This document shows, piece after piece, positions 41,785-50,576 of a stretch of 64,000 bases of DNA. Below the pieces are notes generated by a model. The model was given only the letters and a program-made list of their open reading frames with translations, was not told where the DNA came from and searched no databases. Position numbers and translations under genes: made by a program. The DNA comes from Acidimicrobiales bacterium (GTDB taxonomy: Bacteria > Actinomycetota > Acidimicrobiia > Acidimicrobiales > Aldehydirespiratoraceae). The stretch is from positions 310,001 to 374,000 of the forward strand of contig JAWKIR010000002.1 in NCBI GenBank assembly GCA_041394245.1. The letters run 5' to 3'. How positions within the stretch are numbered: position 1 is the stretch's first letter; every line of letters starts with the position of its first letter.

Positions 41785-41970
41785 TCAGCCGATCGCCGAG
41801 TCGACCTCGGAGAACTTGCTCGAAGCCGACTCGCCGAGGGCGGTGACGGCAGCGATGCACACGACAGCGATCAGCGCGACGAGCAGCGCGTACTCGACGA
41901 GGCTGGCGCCACGCTCGTCATCGATGTGAGCGGTGATCCAGGCGGAAAGGAACTGGTAAGCGGTGGTCAT
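41785..41970 (-). CDS. Flp-type IVb pilin subunit
   Basis: 61 residues. A short leader (MTTAYQFLSAWITAHIDDER) ends in GASLVEYALLVALIAVVCIA. The G-A-S-L-V-E-Y core is the Flp/Fap pilin processing site, cleaved after Gly, with the conserved Glu at mature position 5 and a long hydrophobic helix. Subunits assemble into Tad/Flp pili after export. GGGAG precedes the ATG. No tad assembly genes are in the window, so the machinery lies elsewhere or the gene is an orphan. Confidence 0.9.
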   Translation of the reverse strand: MTTAYQFLSAWITAHIDDERGASLVEYALLVALIAVVCIAAVTALGESASSKFSEVDSAIG

Positions 41971-42095
41971 TTTGGGTGGACTCCCCTGTTTGTAGATGTC
42001 ACCACCACTTCGGCGGTGAACCGTCTCCATTCCTTCGGCACGCCCGAGACCGTTCCTTATGCATCTTTTGACCCAATTCGTGCGGGTCGGAGTGC

Positions 42096-42710
42096 TCAGG
42101 CCCCGGTCGTCTCGTGGTGTTGCGTCCACGCCCATCGAACCGCAGCTGCGGCGATCGCGGGGTGGAACCGCCACTGGCCGAGTTGGAGTTCGGCGTCGTC
42201 GAGGCCGTCGCCGCATTGCACCAGACCGAGCGCGAGGCGTCGGGCACGGCGTTCGATCGCGGCATGGTCACCGGCGTCGTGCGCCTCGAGGAACGCCTGA
42301 TGGCGGCGCTGGAGCAGTGGTGGAAGGCGTGCCAGCTGGCCCCGGTTCAGCGGCGGGAGCCGTCGGCGGACGTCGAGCTGGCCCTCACCGACCGCGCGGG
42401 CTGCGTCGAACCGACAGGCACGGGCGATGCTGCGGGCGAGCGGGCTGTTTCGCCCGCCGTTGTGGCCCAGGCCCAGGGCACCGGCGGCGTCGCCCAGGTC
42501 GAGCACGAACCCGTTGGGGGAGCGGTCGAGCTCGTGGCGACAGTGGCGCAGCAGCCAGATCGTGCTGGGGCCGAGGATCCCGAGCCAGAACTGTTCGACA
42601 TAGCCGGACCGGGGATCGTGACCGAGTCGGTCGACGATCGGATCGTCCCAGTTCCTGACATAGACCTGCTCGACCTGTGGGTCGGCCAGTGACATCGATT
42701 GGGCGGACAT
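42096..42710 (-). CDS. Hypothetical protein
   Basis: 204 residues, soluble, rich in Arg, His, Leu and Ala. Segments include YVEQFWLGILGPSTIWLLRHC, GDAAGALGLGHNGGRNSPL and LQLGQWRFHPAIAAAAVRWA. I do not recognise a domain. The ATG at 42710 follows GGGAG; a TTG two codons upstream is less likely. It lies 49 bp after a two-gene secreted-protein operon on the same strand and 125 bp before the pilin gene. Confidence 0.65.
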   Translation of the reverse strand: MSAQSMSLADPQVEQVYVRNWDDPIVDRLGHDPRSGYVEQFWLGILGPSTIWLLRHCRHELDRSPNGFVLDLGDAAGALGLGHNGGRNSPLARSIARACRFDAARAVGEGQLDVRRRLPPLNRGQLARLPPLLQRRHQAFLEAHDAGDHAAIERRARRLALGLVQCGDGLDDAELQLGQWRFHPAIAAAAVRWAWTQHHETTGA

Positions 42711-42759
42711 ACGCAACTCCCTAGGCGTGAGAACACATCAGGGGAAGTTCGGATGTATT

Positions 42760-43029
42760 TCAGTCTGTTTCGAGTGTTTCTGTCAACTCGTCGTCGGGTT
42801 CGCTGACCGGGCTGGGCGACTTCGGTGCTCTGGCCGGCCCGAAGGTGGACCAGGCGGTGCCGATGACGATGCCGGCGACGAAGATCATGACCGGAGGCCA
42901 GGTGCCGAGGGCTGCCCACTTCTGGCCGATGGCGATCATCGCCAGACCGAGGCCGAACGGGATCCCGTAGAGGAAGCCTCGGATCGGGTGCTTCTTCGTG
43001 GTGGTGGGTGCGGTCGTGGTGGTGGTCAT
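42760..43029 (-). CDS. Small two-helix membrane protein
   Basis: 89 residues. A Thr-rich N-terminus is followed by helices GFLYGIPFGLGLAMIAIGQ and MIFVAGIVIGTAWSTFG and an acidic tail. The ATG at 43029 overlaps the stop of the upstream exported protein by one base (TGATG), so they are cotranslated. That coupling suggests it serves the exported protein, for example in the membrane. No family is recognised. Confidence 0.7.
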   Translation of the reverse strand: MTTTTTAPTTTKKHPIRGFLYGIPFGLGLAMIAIGQKWAALGTWPPVMIFVAGIVIGTAWSTFGPARAPKSPSPVSEPDDELTETLETD

Positions 43030-44330
43030 CAGACACCTCCCCAGGTCTTGGCCGGCCGGGCGTTGAAGAGCATGCCCACCGTCGAGAGGAAGACGAGGGC
43101 GACGCCGGGGGCGGTGAGCGGGATGCCGCCCTGGAAATCGACGAAGCCGGATCCGATGCAGAAGAACGGCAGGCCGTTGGGGACGGCACCGCTGGTGCCG
43201 TCGTCCTCACCGGTGCCGCTGTTCGGTGCCGAGATCTGACCGTTGATGGCCACGAGACCACTGATCTTGGCCGGACCGGGTAGGTCTTCGTTGAGGTTGA
43301 CCGCGCCGAGGTTGCGGTTCTCGCCCGAGCGGTTCGGATCGCCGCCGGCGTCGATGTTGGCGCCGGTGAAGCCGAGGAAGTTCAGCTCGATGAACCAGTC
43401 GTGGTCGAGGGGGCCGGTGCCGTCGGGGACACCGCCGGCGAGGCCGGTGTAGATCACCGCACCGTCGACGTCGACCCGGAAGGGATTGTCGCTGGTGAAG
43501 ATCGGCTCGATCGGGAGTTCCCCTTCGTCGAAGGGACCGTCCTTGAACCCCATGGGTGGACCGTCCTGGTCGAAGTCCCAGGCCACGTCGAGGGGTCGGC
43601 CGTCGCTGTCGTAGGACCAGGCCATGCCCATGCACGGCCCGCTGAGTTCCGAGCCGGAACCGCCGACCAGGCCGAGGTCGCTGCGGGCCCGCTCGATCTG
43701 GTTGATCGTGTGATCCATCGCGTCGCTGGTGGCGATCAGGACGATCCGGTTCGGATCGAGCGGATCGATGATCTGCTCGTTGTTCAGGTCTTCCGCCTCG
43801 AGGAGGTCCTGGTTGATCCGGTCGTCGGGTTGCTGGAGCAGATCGCGGACACCGGGTTCGCCGACGAGACGATCGAGGACCGTCCAGTCGGGGCCGACGT
43901 CGACGCCATCCTCGATCCGGCGGGGGATGTTGGGGAACGTGTCGGGGGCCTCGCCCTCGTCGGTCACGTCGGCGATGCTGGCGTAGACGTCGCTGAGGAT
44001 GACACGGACCCGCTGACTCGAGAGCTGCTCGGGCAATGCACCGCCCTCGCCCTCGCAGCCGTCGCCCTCGGGCGTTCCCGCGGCGTCGGGGATGCCGTCG
44101 GGGACACCGGTGTTGGCGTCGTCATCCTTGTCGTCCCATTCGCAGGGCCGGTCATCGTCGTTGTCGGGGAGGCCGTCGCCGTCCCAGTCATCGCGCTGGC
44201 CGTCGCCGTCGGTGTCGACCGGTTGGAGCGACTCGTCCTGCGCGCCGGCGGTCGGTGCGAGAACGGCCATCACCAGCGCCGCGGTCAGACACGCCGCAAT
44301 CGTTCCGAGCCCGTGTCGCGTCCATCTCAT
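43029..44330 (-). CDS. Exported protein with DGD calcium-type repeats, membrane-anchored
   Basis: 433 residues. A signal peptide ends near APTAGAQ. An acidic repeat of thrombospondin type-3 style (DTDGDGQRDDWDGDGLPDND), expected to bind calcium, is followed by a large domain of about 300 residues with few cysteines. The end is a hydrophobic segment (APGVALVFLSTVGMLF) that would anchor it. The big domain is not recognised; it includes a Gly-rich beta-like region (EGELPIEPIFTSDNPFRV-like). ATG 44330 follows GGGGG. It forms an operon with the small membrane protein. Confidence 0.72.
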   Translation of the reverse strand: MRWTRHGLGTIAACLTAALVMAVLAPTAGAQDESLQPVDTDGDGQRDDWDGDGLPDNDDDRPCEWDDKDDDANTGVPDGIPDAAGTPEGDGCEGEGGALPEQLSSQRVRVILSDVYASIADVTDEGEAPDTFPNIPRRIEDGVDVGPDWTVLDRLVGEPGVRDLLQQPDDRINQDLLEAEDLNNEQIIDPLDPNRIVLIATSDAMDHTINQIERARSDLGLVGGSGSELSGPCMGMAWSYDSDGRPLDVAWDFDQDGPPMGFKDGPFDEGELPIEPIFTSDNPFRVDVDGAVIYTGLAGGVPDGTGPLDHDWFIELNFLGFTGANIDAGGDPNRSGENRNLGAVNLNEDLPGPAKISGLVAINGQISAPNSGTGEDDGTSGAVPNGLPFFCIGSGFVDFQGGIPLTAPGVALVFLSTVGMLFNARPAKTWGGV

Positions 44331-44459
44331 GACAACCCCCAAGAATCGCCTGCCACACCATCGTTTCCCCGACCACCGGGCTGCTGCGAGTCAAGCGATC
44401 GGGCGTCACCGGAACGTCATCGGCGGTGTCGGGCCTCATCTCTCGCGCTCGGCCGCCAA

Positions 44460-44515
44460 TAGAGTTCGTCGTCATGAACAGTGTCGTCACGAATGCAGTG
44501 TCGTCATGAACAGTG
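44460..44515 (+). promoter_or_regulatory. Leaderless promoter and 16-bp direct repeat at sirtuin start
   Basis: TAGAGT (44460-44465) ends eight bases before an ATG at 44474. The 16-bp sequence starting GTCGTCATGAACAGTG occurs twice, at 44468-44483 and 44500-44515, each carrying an ATG. The second ATG starts the sirtuin; the first starts an 11-residue upstream ORF. A tandem duplication of the start region would explain this. Confidence 0.6.
44474..44509 (+). CDS. 11-residue upstream ORF of the sirtuin gene
   Basis: Reads MNSVVTNAVSS and stops at TGA, which overlaps the sirtuin ATG (ATGA, 44506-44509). With a TANNNT box eight bases upstream it would be the first, leaderless start on the mRNA. 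The sirtuin would then be translated by coupling. Translation is inferred only. Confidence 0.4.
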   Translation: MNSVVTNAVSS

Positions 44516-45273
44516 GTGACCTCGAGCGGGCGCGGGCGCTCATCGACGACGCGGCCTCGGTGGCGGTGCTCACCGGCGCCGGTATCTCGACGGATTCCGG
44601 CATTCCCGACTTCCGCGGGCCACAGGGGCTGTGGACGAAGAACCCGTTGGCCGAGAAGGCCTCCAACATCCGCTACTACGTGGCCGATCCCGAGGTACGC
44701 CGGGCCAACTGGGCCGCCCGTGCCTCGGGTGAGCTGTGGGCCAACGTCGAGCCGAACATCGGACACCATGCGCTGGTGCATCTGGAGCGCCGCGGCAAAC
44801 TCCACACCCTGATCACGCAGAACGTCGACGAGCTGCATCAACGGGCCGGGAACAGCCCGGAGCTCGTCGTCGAGGTCCATGGCACGACCCGCAAGGTCGC
44901 CTGCCTGTCGTGTGAGTACCGCGACAACATGGAGGAAGCCATCGTGAGGGTGCGGGCCGGCGACCCGGATCCCGCGTGTCCTCGATGTGGCGGTCTGCTC
45001 AAGTCGGCCACGGTGTCGTTCGGGCAGTCGCTCGACGCGGAGGATCTCCGCCGGTCCGAGGTGGCCGCCAACGAGGCCGAGGTCTTCGTGACCGTCGGCA
45101 CGACCCTCGCCGTGTTCCCGATCAACGAGACGGTGAGGATCGCGAGGAATGCCGGGGCCGGGATCGTCATCGTCAACGACCAACCGACGGCCATGGACCA
45201 TCTCGCCGACGTCGTCCTGCGGGCCCGGATCGCCGACGTGTTGCCGACGATCATGGGAATGCCCACGGCGTGA
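44506..45273 (+). CDS. NAD-dependent protein deacylase (sirtuin)
   Basis: 255 residues. NAD-binding GAGISTDSGIPDFRG starts near residue 24, then TQNVDELHQRAG, the catalytic His125 (VEVHGT), and a complete zinc site as CxxC pairs (CLSCEYRD and CPRCGG). Sirtuins remove acyl groups from lysines, often on acyl-CoA synthetases and other metabolic enzymes. Tyr/Arg residues marking CobB-type desuccinylases are not obvious. ATG 44506 is chosen because the protein begins there. It lacks its own ribosome site and follows the small upstream ORF. It is followed by the rhodanese-MoeB gene, which has its own promoter. Confidence 0.93.
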   Translation: MNSGDLERARALIDDAASVAVLTGAGISTDSGIPDFRGPQGLWTKNPLAEKASNIRYYVADPEVRRANWAARASGELWANVEPNIGHHALVHLERRGKLHTLITQNVDELHQRAGNSPELVVEVHGTTRKVACLSCEYRDNMEEAIVRVRAGDPDPACPRCGGLLKSATVSFGQSLDAEDLRRSEVAANEAEVFVTVGTTLAVFPINETVRIARNAGAGIVIVNDQPTAMDHLADVVLRARIADVLPTIMGMPTA

Positions 45274-45321
45274 CCGGGGTTGGGGCTGTTAATTCCCGAC
45301 TAACTAGGTAGGCTTTCGGTC

Positions 45322-46488
45322 ATGGCCAGTTTCCGTGAACTCCTCCAGCAGGCAAAGGCGTCGATCCACGAGGTCGACACCGAGGCCGGCGAAGCCCTCC
45401 TCGCCGAGGGCTACACACTCCTCGACGTGCGCGAACCCGACGAATACGAGCAGGGGGCCATCCCCGGTTCGATCCACATTCCGCGCGGCCAACTCGAGTC
45501 CAACATCGAGAACCGGGTACCCGACCGCGCCACGAAGCTCGTGGTGATGTGTGCGGGTGGCGTGCGTTCGGCATTCGCGGTCCAGACGCTCGAGCAGCTC
45601 GGGTACGAGCACACCGTGTCGATGGACGGCGGCTTCAACAAGTGGAAGGACGAGGGTCGCGAGTGGAAGCGTCCGCAGACCCTCACCCCCGATCAGCGCA
45701 ACCGCTACCAGCGCCACCTGCTCGTGCCCGAGATCGGTGACGAGGGCCAGTTGAAGCTGCTCGACGCAAAGGTCCTTCTGTTGGGCGCCGGAGGGCTCGG
45801 CTCACCCGCCGCGCTCTACCTCGCCGCCGCCGGTGTCGGCACGATCGGCATCATCGACATGGACGTGGTCGACGAGTCGAATCTGCAACGCCAGATCCTG
45901 CACAACCTCGATCGCATCGGTGAGCGCAAGGTCGACTCGGCCAAGAAGACCCTCACCGGGCTCAACCCCGACGTCGACGTGGTCACCTACGACACCCGCC
46001 TCGGGGCCGACAACATCATGGACATCATCGCGGGCTACGACGTGATCATCGACGGTGCCGACAACTTCCCGAGCCGCTACCTGCTCAACGACGCCACCGT
46101 GAAGCTGGGGATTCCGGTCGTTCACGGTTCGATCTTCCGCTTCGAGGGACAGATCACGGTGTTCGATCCCCGCAACGGTCCGACGTATCGCGACATGCTG
46201 CCCGAGGCGCCGCCGGCCGAGTTCGCCCCGTCGTGCGCCGAAGCCGGAGTGCTCGGCGTGCTGCCGGGCATCGTCGGTTCGATCCAGGCGTTGGAAGCGC
46301 TGAAGCTGATCCTCGGCATCGGCGACGGGCTCAGCGGTCGGTTGATCGCGTTCGACGCGCTCGAGATGACGTTCCGCGAGTTCAAGCTGCGGGTCGATCC
46401 CGGCAACGAGGTGACGTGGGAGAACCGCGACCGGATCGAGATCACCGAACTCGACGGGCTCTGCATGCCGAGCTTCACACCGGCGTGA
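45322..46488 (+). CDS. Rhodanese domain fused to MoeB/ThiF-type E1 enzyme
   Basis: 388 residues. Residues 1-118 are a rhodanese (LLDVREPDEYEQGAIPGSIH) with active Cys77 (CAGGVRS). Residues 123-388 are a MoeB/ThiF/MoeZ-type adenylyltransferase with ATP loop GAGGLGSP (about 155) and catalytic Cys in PSCAEAGVLG. Together they would activate and thiolate a ThiS/MoaD-like carrier. In most fusions the rhodanese is C-terminal; here it comes first. The two CxxC pairs that hold zinc in MoeB are missing (GPTYRDML where GPCYRCL-like is usual). TAGGCT (45309-45314) is seven bases before the ATG: a leaderless mRNA. Confidence 0.88.
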   Translation: MASFRELLQQAKASIHEVDTEAGEALLAEGYTLLDVREPDEYEQGAIPGSIHIPRGQLESNIENRVPDRATKLVVMCAGGVRSAFAVQTLEQLGYEHTVSMDGGFNKWKDEGREWKRPQTLTPDQRNRYQRHLLVPEIGDEGQLKLLDAKVLLLGAGGLGSPAALYLAAAGVGTIGIIDMDVVDESNLQRQILHNLDRIGERKVDSAKKTLTGLNPDVDVVTYDTRLGADNIMDIIAGYDVIIDGADNFPSRYLLNDATVKLGIPVVHGSIFRFEGQITVFDPRNGPTYRDMLPEAPPAEFAPSCAEAGVLGVLPGIVGSIQALEALKLILGIGDGLSGRLIAFDALEMTFREFKLRVDPGNEVTWENRDRIEITELDGLCMPSFTPA

Positions 46489-46580
46489 TTGCAGCCGCGG
46501 GGGTCGCCGAGAACGGATTCCCGCACCGATAACCTCCCTGGGTCCCGTCGCCCCGACGGGACTCGGACCTGGAGCCTCCC

Positions 46581-47882
46581 ATCACACGCCTGCTCGCGAC
46601 CCTGCGTGACCGGAATCCGCTTCCGTACGGCACCGCCGCCATCGGGACCGGACTCGTGGTCAACGGCATCACGACCTATGCCTTCCTGGTCGTCGCCCGC
46701 CGCGCGCTCGGAGACGAGGCCTACGGCGGCCTCGCCGTTCTGTGGGGGTTGATCTACATCCTCGGCCCGGGACTCTTCCAGCCGCTCGAGCAGGAACTCG
46801 CCCGGGCGACCGCGAATCGGGCCGGCCGCGGGGAGGGGAGTGCCCCTGTTTTCCGTCAGGCGCTGCGGATCGGCTCGGTGCAGGTGGGGTTCGTGGTGGT
46901 CGGCGCGATCGTCGCGTGGCCGCTCGGGCTCGACCATCTGCTCGACGAACGCCTCGACCTGCTCCTGGCCCTGGTGGTGTCGATGGCGGCGTTCATGGTG
47001 GCCGAGTGCGTCCGTGGCGTGCTGTCGGGACGCCAGGAGTTCAACCGCTACAGCAGCTACTTCGCCGCCGAGGGCCTCAGTCGCGTGTTCCTGGCCGGCG
47101 CACTCGCGGCGATCGGCATCGAGGTCGTCGGCGCCTACGCCGTTTCCGTCGGTATCGCCTTCGCCGTGGCCACTGCTGTCGGTGTCGGCACCCTGCGCCC
47201 GTTCGTGAAGCCTGGTCCGCCTGCGCCGCTGAGCGAGCTGTCGCCGGCACTGGGTTGGCTGCTCGTCGCCGCGCTCGGCGAGGCGTTCATGCTCAATGTC
47301 GGGCCGGTCGCGTTGGAGATCGTCGGCCACGATCTCGGGGAGGAAGCCCCGGGCATCTTCCTGAACGGGCTCATCATCTCCCGGGTTCCGCTCTTCTTCT
47401 TCCAGGCGGTCAAGGCGGCGCTGCTCCCGAACCTGGCTCGCATGGCCGGCGAGAACGACCTCAACGGGTTCCGCGAGATCCAGCTCCGACTCGTGGGCGC
47501 GGTCATCGCCGTCGCCGCCGCGTCGGTGGTGGCGATGGCGGCGCTCGGACCGTGGTTGGTCGAGACACTCTTCGGCGACGCGATCGGCGCCCGCGACATG
47601 GCCCTGCTCTCGGCGAGCGGTGGCGGGCTCATGGTGATGTTGTCGCTGTCGCTCGGCCTCGTGGCCCTCGACCACGCCCAGCTCGCAGTGGCCGGATTCG
47701 TGGTCGGTGTCGCCACGTTCCCCGTCGCGCTGCTGTTCGCCGACGATCCGTTCCTGCGGGTCGAGGCCGCCCTGGTCGCGGCGGTCGTCGCGGGATCCCT
47801 GGTCACCGCGGTGCTGCTTCGCTACGAGTACTCGCTGCACATCCGATCGGGACGGATGCGCGTCCACAGCGCCACCGACTGA
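46581..47882 (+). CDS. Wzx-type polysaccharide flippase (probable ATC start)
   Basis: 433 residues with about 12 membrane helices and the layout of the oligosaccharide flippase (MVF/Wzx) family: VVARRALGDEAYGGLAVLWG, AECVRGVLSGRQEFNRYSSYF. It would move lipid-linked glycans made by the window's other enzymes across the membrane. The first canonical start in frame, GTG 46656, lies inside helix 1. Upstream the frame is open to a TAA at 46530. GGAG (46571-46574) stands six bases before an ATC at 46581, which gives a proper N-terminus (TRLLATLRDRNPLPYGTAA). I annotate ATC as the start. Confidence 0.85.
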   Translation: MTRLLATLRDRNPLPYGTAAIGTGLVVNGITTYAFLVVARRALGDEAYGGLAVLWGLIYILGPGLFQPLEQELARATANRAGRGEGSAPVFRQALRIGSVQVGFVVVGAIVAWPLGLDHLLDERLDLLLALVVSMAAFMVAECVRGVLSGRQEFNRYSSYFAAEGLSRVFLAGALAAIGIEVVGAYAVSVGIAFAVATAVGVGTLRPFVKPGPPAPLSELSPALGWLLVAALGEAFMLNVGPVALEIVGHDLGEEAPGIFLNGLIISRVPLFFFQAVKAALLPNLARMAGENDLNGFREIQLRLVGAVIAVAAASVVAMAALGPWLVETLFGDAIGARDMALLSASGGGLMVMLSLSLGLVALDHAQLAVAGFVVGVATFPVALLFADDPFLRVEAALVAAVVAGSLVTAVLLRYEYSLHIRSGRMRVHSATD

Positions 47883-47966
47883 GGAGGCTCCGGCCGGGCA
47901 CCGGTTCTGGCGGCCGACCGAACGGGGGAGTAGACAATCCTCGCCGTCTCGTCTCGGAGGACTCAC

Positions 47967-49348
47967 GTGAAACGTCTGCTCGCTGTCATCTTTGCGCTCG
48001 CCCTGTTCGCTGCGGCGTGCGGTGACGACTCGTCGGGGTCCGGCACCGATTCGACCACGACGACGGCCCCGGCCGACGACAGCGCCGACAGCGCCGACCC
48101 GCCCGTCGACAGCGGCGACGACAGCGGCGACGACAGCGCCGATGTGCCGGACGTCGAGTTGTTCGACTCGTTCGCAGGTGTCTCGGCCACCGAGATCGAC
48201 TTCGGGGTCGCGGCGATCGACGCGGAAGCCCTGATCCCCTTCGGCTACGACCTCGGCGTGGCGCCGGTCGAGGACATGTATGTCGCGTGGACGACGCACA
48301 GAACGCCCGCGGGGGTGTGCTCGGCCGCGACCTCGTGCCGCACACCCGCCTGTTCCTACCGATCGGGACCGAGGCGGCCGACGCGATCTGCACCGAGTTC
48401 GCCGAGGACATCGAAACGTTCGCGGTGATCGGCCAGTTCCTCGGCGATGCGCCATTGTGTGTGACGGAGCTCTATGGCCTGCCCTACATCGGCCACTTCG
48501 GGCTGAACGACAGTCGCGACGCGGCCTCCGAGGGTCGCTTCATCGCCACCGAGATGGCGAACAGCGCCCAGCGTTACGGCGGGGTCGCCGAGATGATCGC
48601 CCAGGGTGATCTCGACGGAAAGAAGGTCGCGCTCTGGTGGGACGCCCCCGTCGATGCCGAGTTCGCCGATCTCGTCCGGCCGTTGCTCGTCGATGCAGGT
48701 GTCGAGATCGTGGCCGAGGTCGAGGTCGGCGACTTCGGTCAGGATCAGATCGCGGCGGCCAGTGCAGCGGATCAGCGCATGGAGCGACTCACGTCGGCGG
48801 GCGCCGACTTCATCATCGCCCTGAGCAACATCGTCCCGGTGACCGAGGCGGCCGATCGAGCGAACTTCGGCGGTGTCATCGGCTTCACCAACGGTCAGGC
48901 CGCCGACCAGAACGTGTTCCCCGAGGCCGAGATCTCCGATGGCTCGACATTGCCGTCCCGTACCTTCGCGATCACCACCAGCAAGCCCACCCCGGAGCAG
49001 GCCCTTGCCGATCCCGGCGTCCAGCAGTGCATCGACGAGTACGACGCCGCCTACGACGAGCCCCTCGACCTCGAGTCGATCACGACGGTGCAGGCGTTCA
49101 CCAACCACTGTCGGGCCTTCCGTTTGATGGTGTTGATCTTCGAGTCGGCCGGTGTCGACCTGAATCCCGAGACCTTCGTGACCGGCGCGGAGGCGCTGGG
49201 AACGTTCGATCTCCCGGCGATGGCCGATGCGTACCTCGGGCCCGACAGCCATGCCGCGGGCAGCCTGATCCGCCGCTACGAGTACGACCCGGATCTCGGA
49301 TTCCACGTCCCCGTCGGCGACCCGATCCAGCCGGCCACCCCCAGCTGA
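47967..49348 (+). pseudogene. Frameshifted solute-binding lipoprotein
   Basis: Two overlapping frames make one protein. The first (from GTG 47967 behind GGAGGA) gives a lipoprotein signal (LALFAAACGDD), a Ser/Asp/Thr linker and the start of a periplasmic type 1 binding fold (GYDLGVAPVEDMYVAW). The second (readable from 48287) continues DDAQNARGGVLGRDLVPHTR through a full binding domain (GDLDGKKVALWWD, MERLTSAGADFIIALSNIV, GFTNGQAADQN). A missing base near 48288-48291 (GTGG where GTGGG would restore the frame) explains it. No slippery heptamer is present. It is either a real recent mutation or a sequence error. Leucine-type ABC binding proteins are the closest family; the ligand is unknown. 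Confidence 0.8.
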
Positions 49349-49419
49349 ACGGTGAATCGGTCGGAGTAGGCCGTCGCGCCTAGAGACAGCGCAGTGCGCC
49401 ATCGGTACCCTTGTCTCCC

Positions 49420-50523
49420 GTGAAGGGTCTCATTCTCAGCGGTGGTGCCGGAACCCGGCTCCGCCCCATCACCCACACCAGCGCGAAGCAGCTGGTGCCC
49501 ATCGCCAACAAGCCGATCCTGTTCTACGGGATCGAGGACATGGCGGCCGCGGGGATCGAAGAGATCGGCATCATCATCGCGCCGGCGACCGGCGACGAGA
49601 TCCGTGAACACGTGGGCGACGGCTCGCAATTCGGGGTCAGGATCACCTGGATCGTGCAGGAGGAGCCGCTCGGTCTCGCCCATTGCGTCCTGATCGCCCG
49701 GGACTTCCTCGGCGACGACGACTTCGTCATGTATCTCGGCGACAACATGCTCGAGCAGGGCCTCACCGAGTTCGTCGAGGGCTTCGAGAACGCACGTAGT
49801 GCCGAGCCCCAGTTGGGGGTGGAGCACATCGCTCCTGCCGCCCAGATCCTGCTCGCCAAGGTCGAGAACCCCACCGCCTTCGGCGTGGCCGAGATCGGCC
49901 CCAATGGTGAGGTGCTCCAGCTCGTCGAGAAGCCCGAGGTGCCGCCGTCGGACCTGGCCCTCGTCGGCGTCTACCTCTTCGATTCCACGATCCACACCGC
50001 GGTCGCTTCGATCGAGCCCTCGCCCCGGGGCGAGCTCGAGATCACCGATGCCATCCAATGGCTGGTGACCAACGGCCATCGGGTCAACCACGAGGTGCTC
50101 GTCGGCTGGTGGATCGACACCGGCAAGAAGGATCCGCTCCTCGAGTGCAACCGGCTCGTGCTCGACATCCTCAAGCGCAACGTCGCCGGCGACGTCGACG
50201 ACCGTTCGTCGATCGACGGTCGTGTGGTGATCGAGGCCGGCGCCACGATCATCAACTCCACGGTCCGCGGCCCGGCCATCATCGGTGCCGGCACGGTCGT
50301 CGAGGACAGCTATGTCGGCCCCTACAGCTCGATCGCCGTCGACTGCCGCATCACCCGCAGCGAGATCGACAACTCCGTGCTCCTGCGACGCAGTTCGGTG
50401 ACCGACATCCCCCGCCTGACCGACTCGCTCGTCGGCCGCGACACCCAGATCACGAAGGGCGATGCCCGGCCTCGGGCGACCCGTGTGATGCTCGGTGATC
50501 ACTGCCATGTCGAGATCGAGTAG
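49420..50523 (+). CDS. rmlA: Glucose-1-phosphate thymidylyltransferase, long form
   Basis: 367 residues. A nucleotidyltransferase domain (LSGGAGTRLRPITHTSAKQL, YLGDNML, VEKPEVPPS) is followed by a left-handed beta helix (about residues 250-350). This is the long RmlA/StrD type, about 70 residues longer than E. coli RmlA. It makes dTDP-glucose from glucose 1-phosphate and dTTP. GTG 49420 lies eight bases after TACCCT (49406-49411), so the operon mRNA is probably leaderless. It is the first of four rhamnose genes. Confidence 0.93.
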   Translation: MKGLILSGGAGTRLRPITHTSAKQLVPIANKPILFYGIEDMAAAGIEEIGIIIAPATGDEIREHVGDGSQFGVRITWIVQEEPLGLAHCVLIARDFLGDDDFVMYLGDNMLEQGLTEFVEGFENARSAEPQLGVEHIAPAAQILLAKVENPTAFGVAEIGPNGEVLQLVEKPEVPPSDLALVGVYLFDSTIHTAVASIEPSPRGELEITDAIQWLVTNGHRVNHEVLVGWWIDTGKKDPLLECNRLVLDILKRNVAGDVDDRSSIDGRVVIEAGATIINSTVRGPAIIGAGTVVEDSYVGPYSSIAVDCRITRSEIDNSVLLRRSSVTDIPRLTDSLVGRDTQITKGDARPRATRVMLGDHCHVEIE

Positions 50524-50576
50524 CGCCCCCGTCCGTCGACCACGCATCCGCTGGCAACAAGAACCCTGGAGTATTC

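Noticed and set aside
48281..48295. Programmed ribosomal frameshift in the lipoprotein gene
   Set aside because: No slippery heptamer or downstream pseudoknot is apparent, and binding proteins have no need for frameshift products. A mutation or sequence error is simpler.
46122..48455. A 777-codon minus-strand open frame
   Set aside because: It covers the end of the MoeB-like gene, the flippase and the lipoprotein on the opposite strand. Its composition is biased toward Arg, Asp and Gly, with no recognisable fold.
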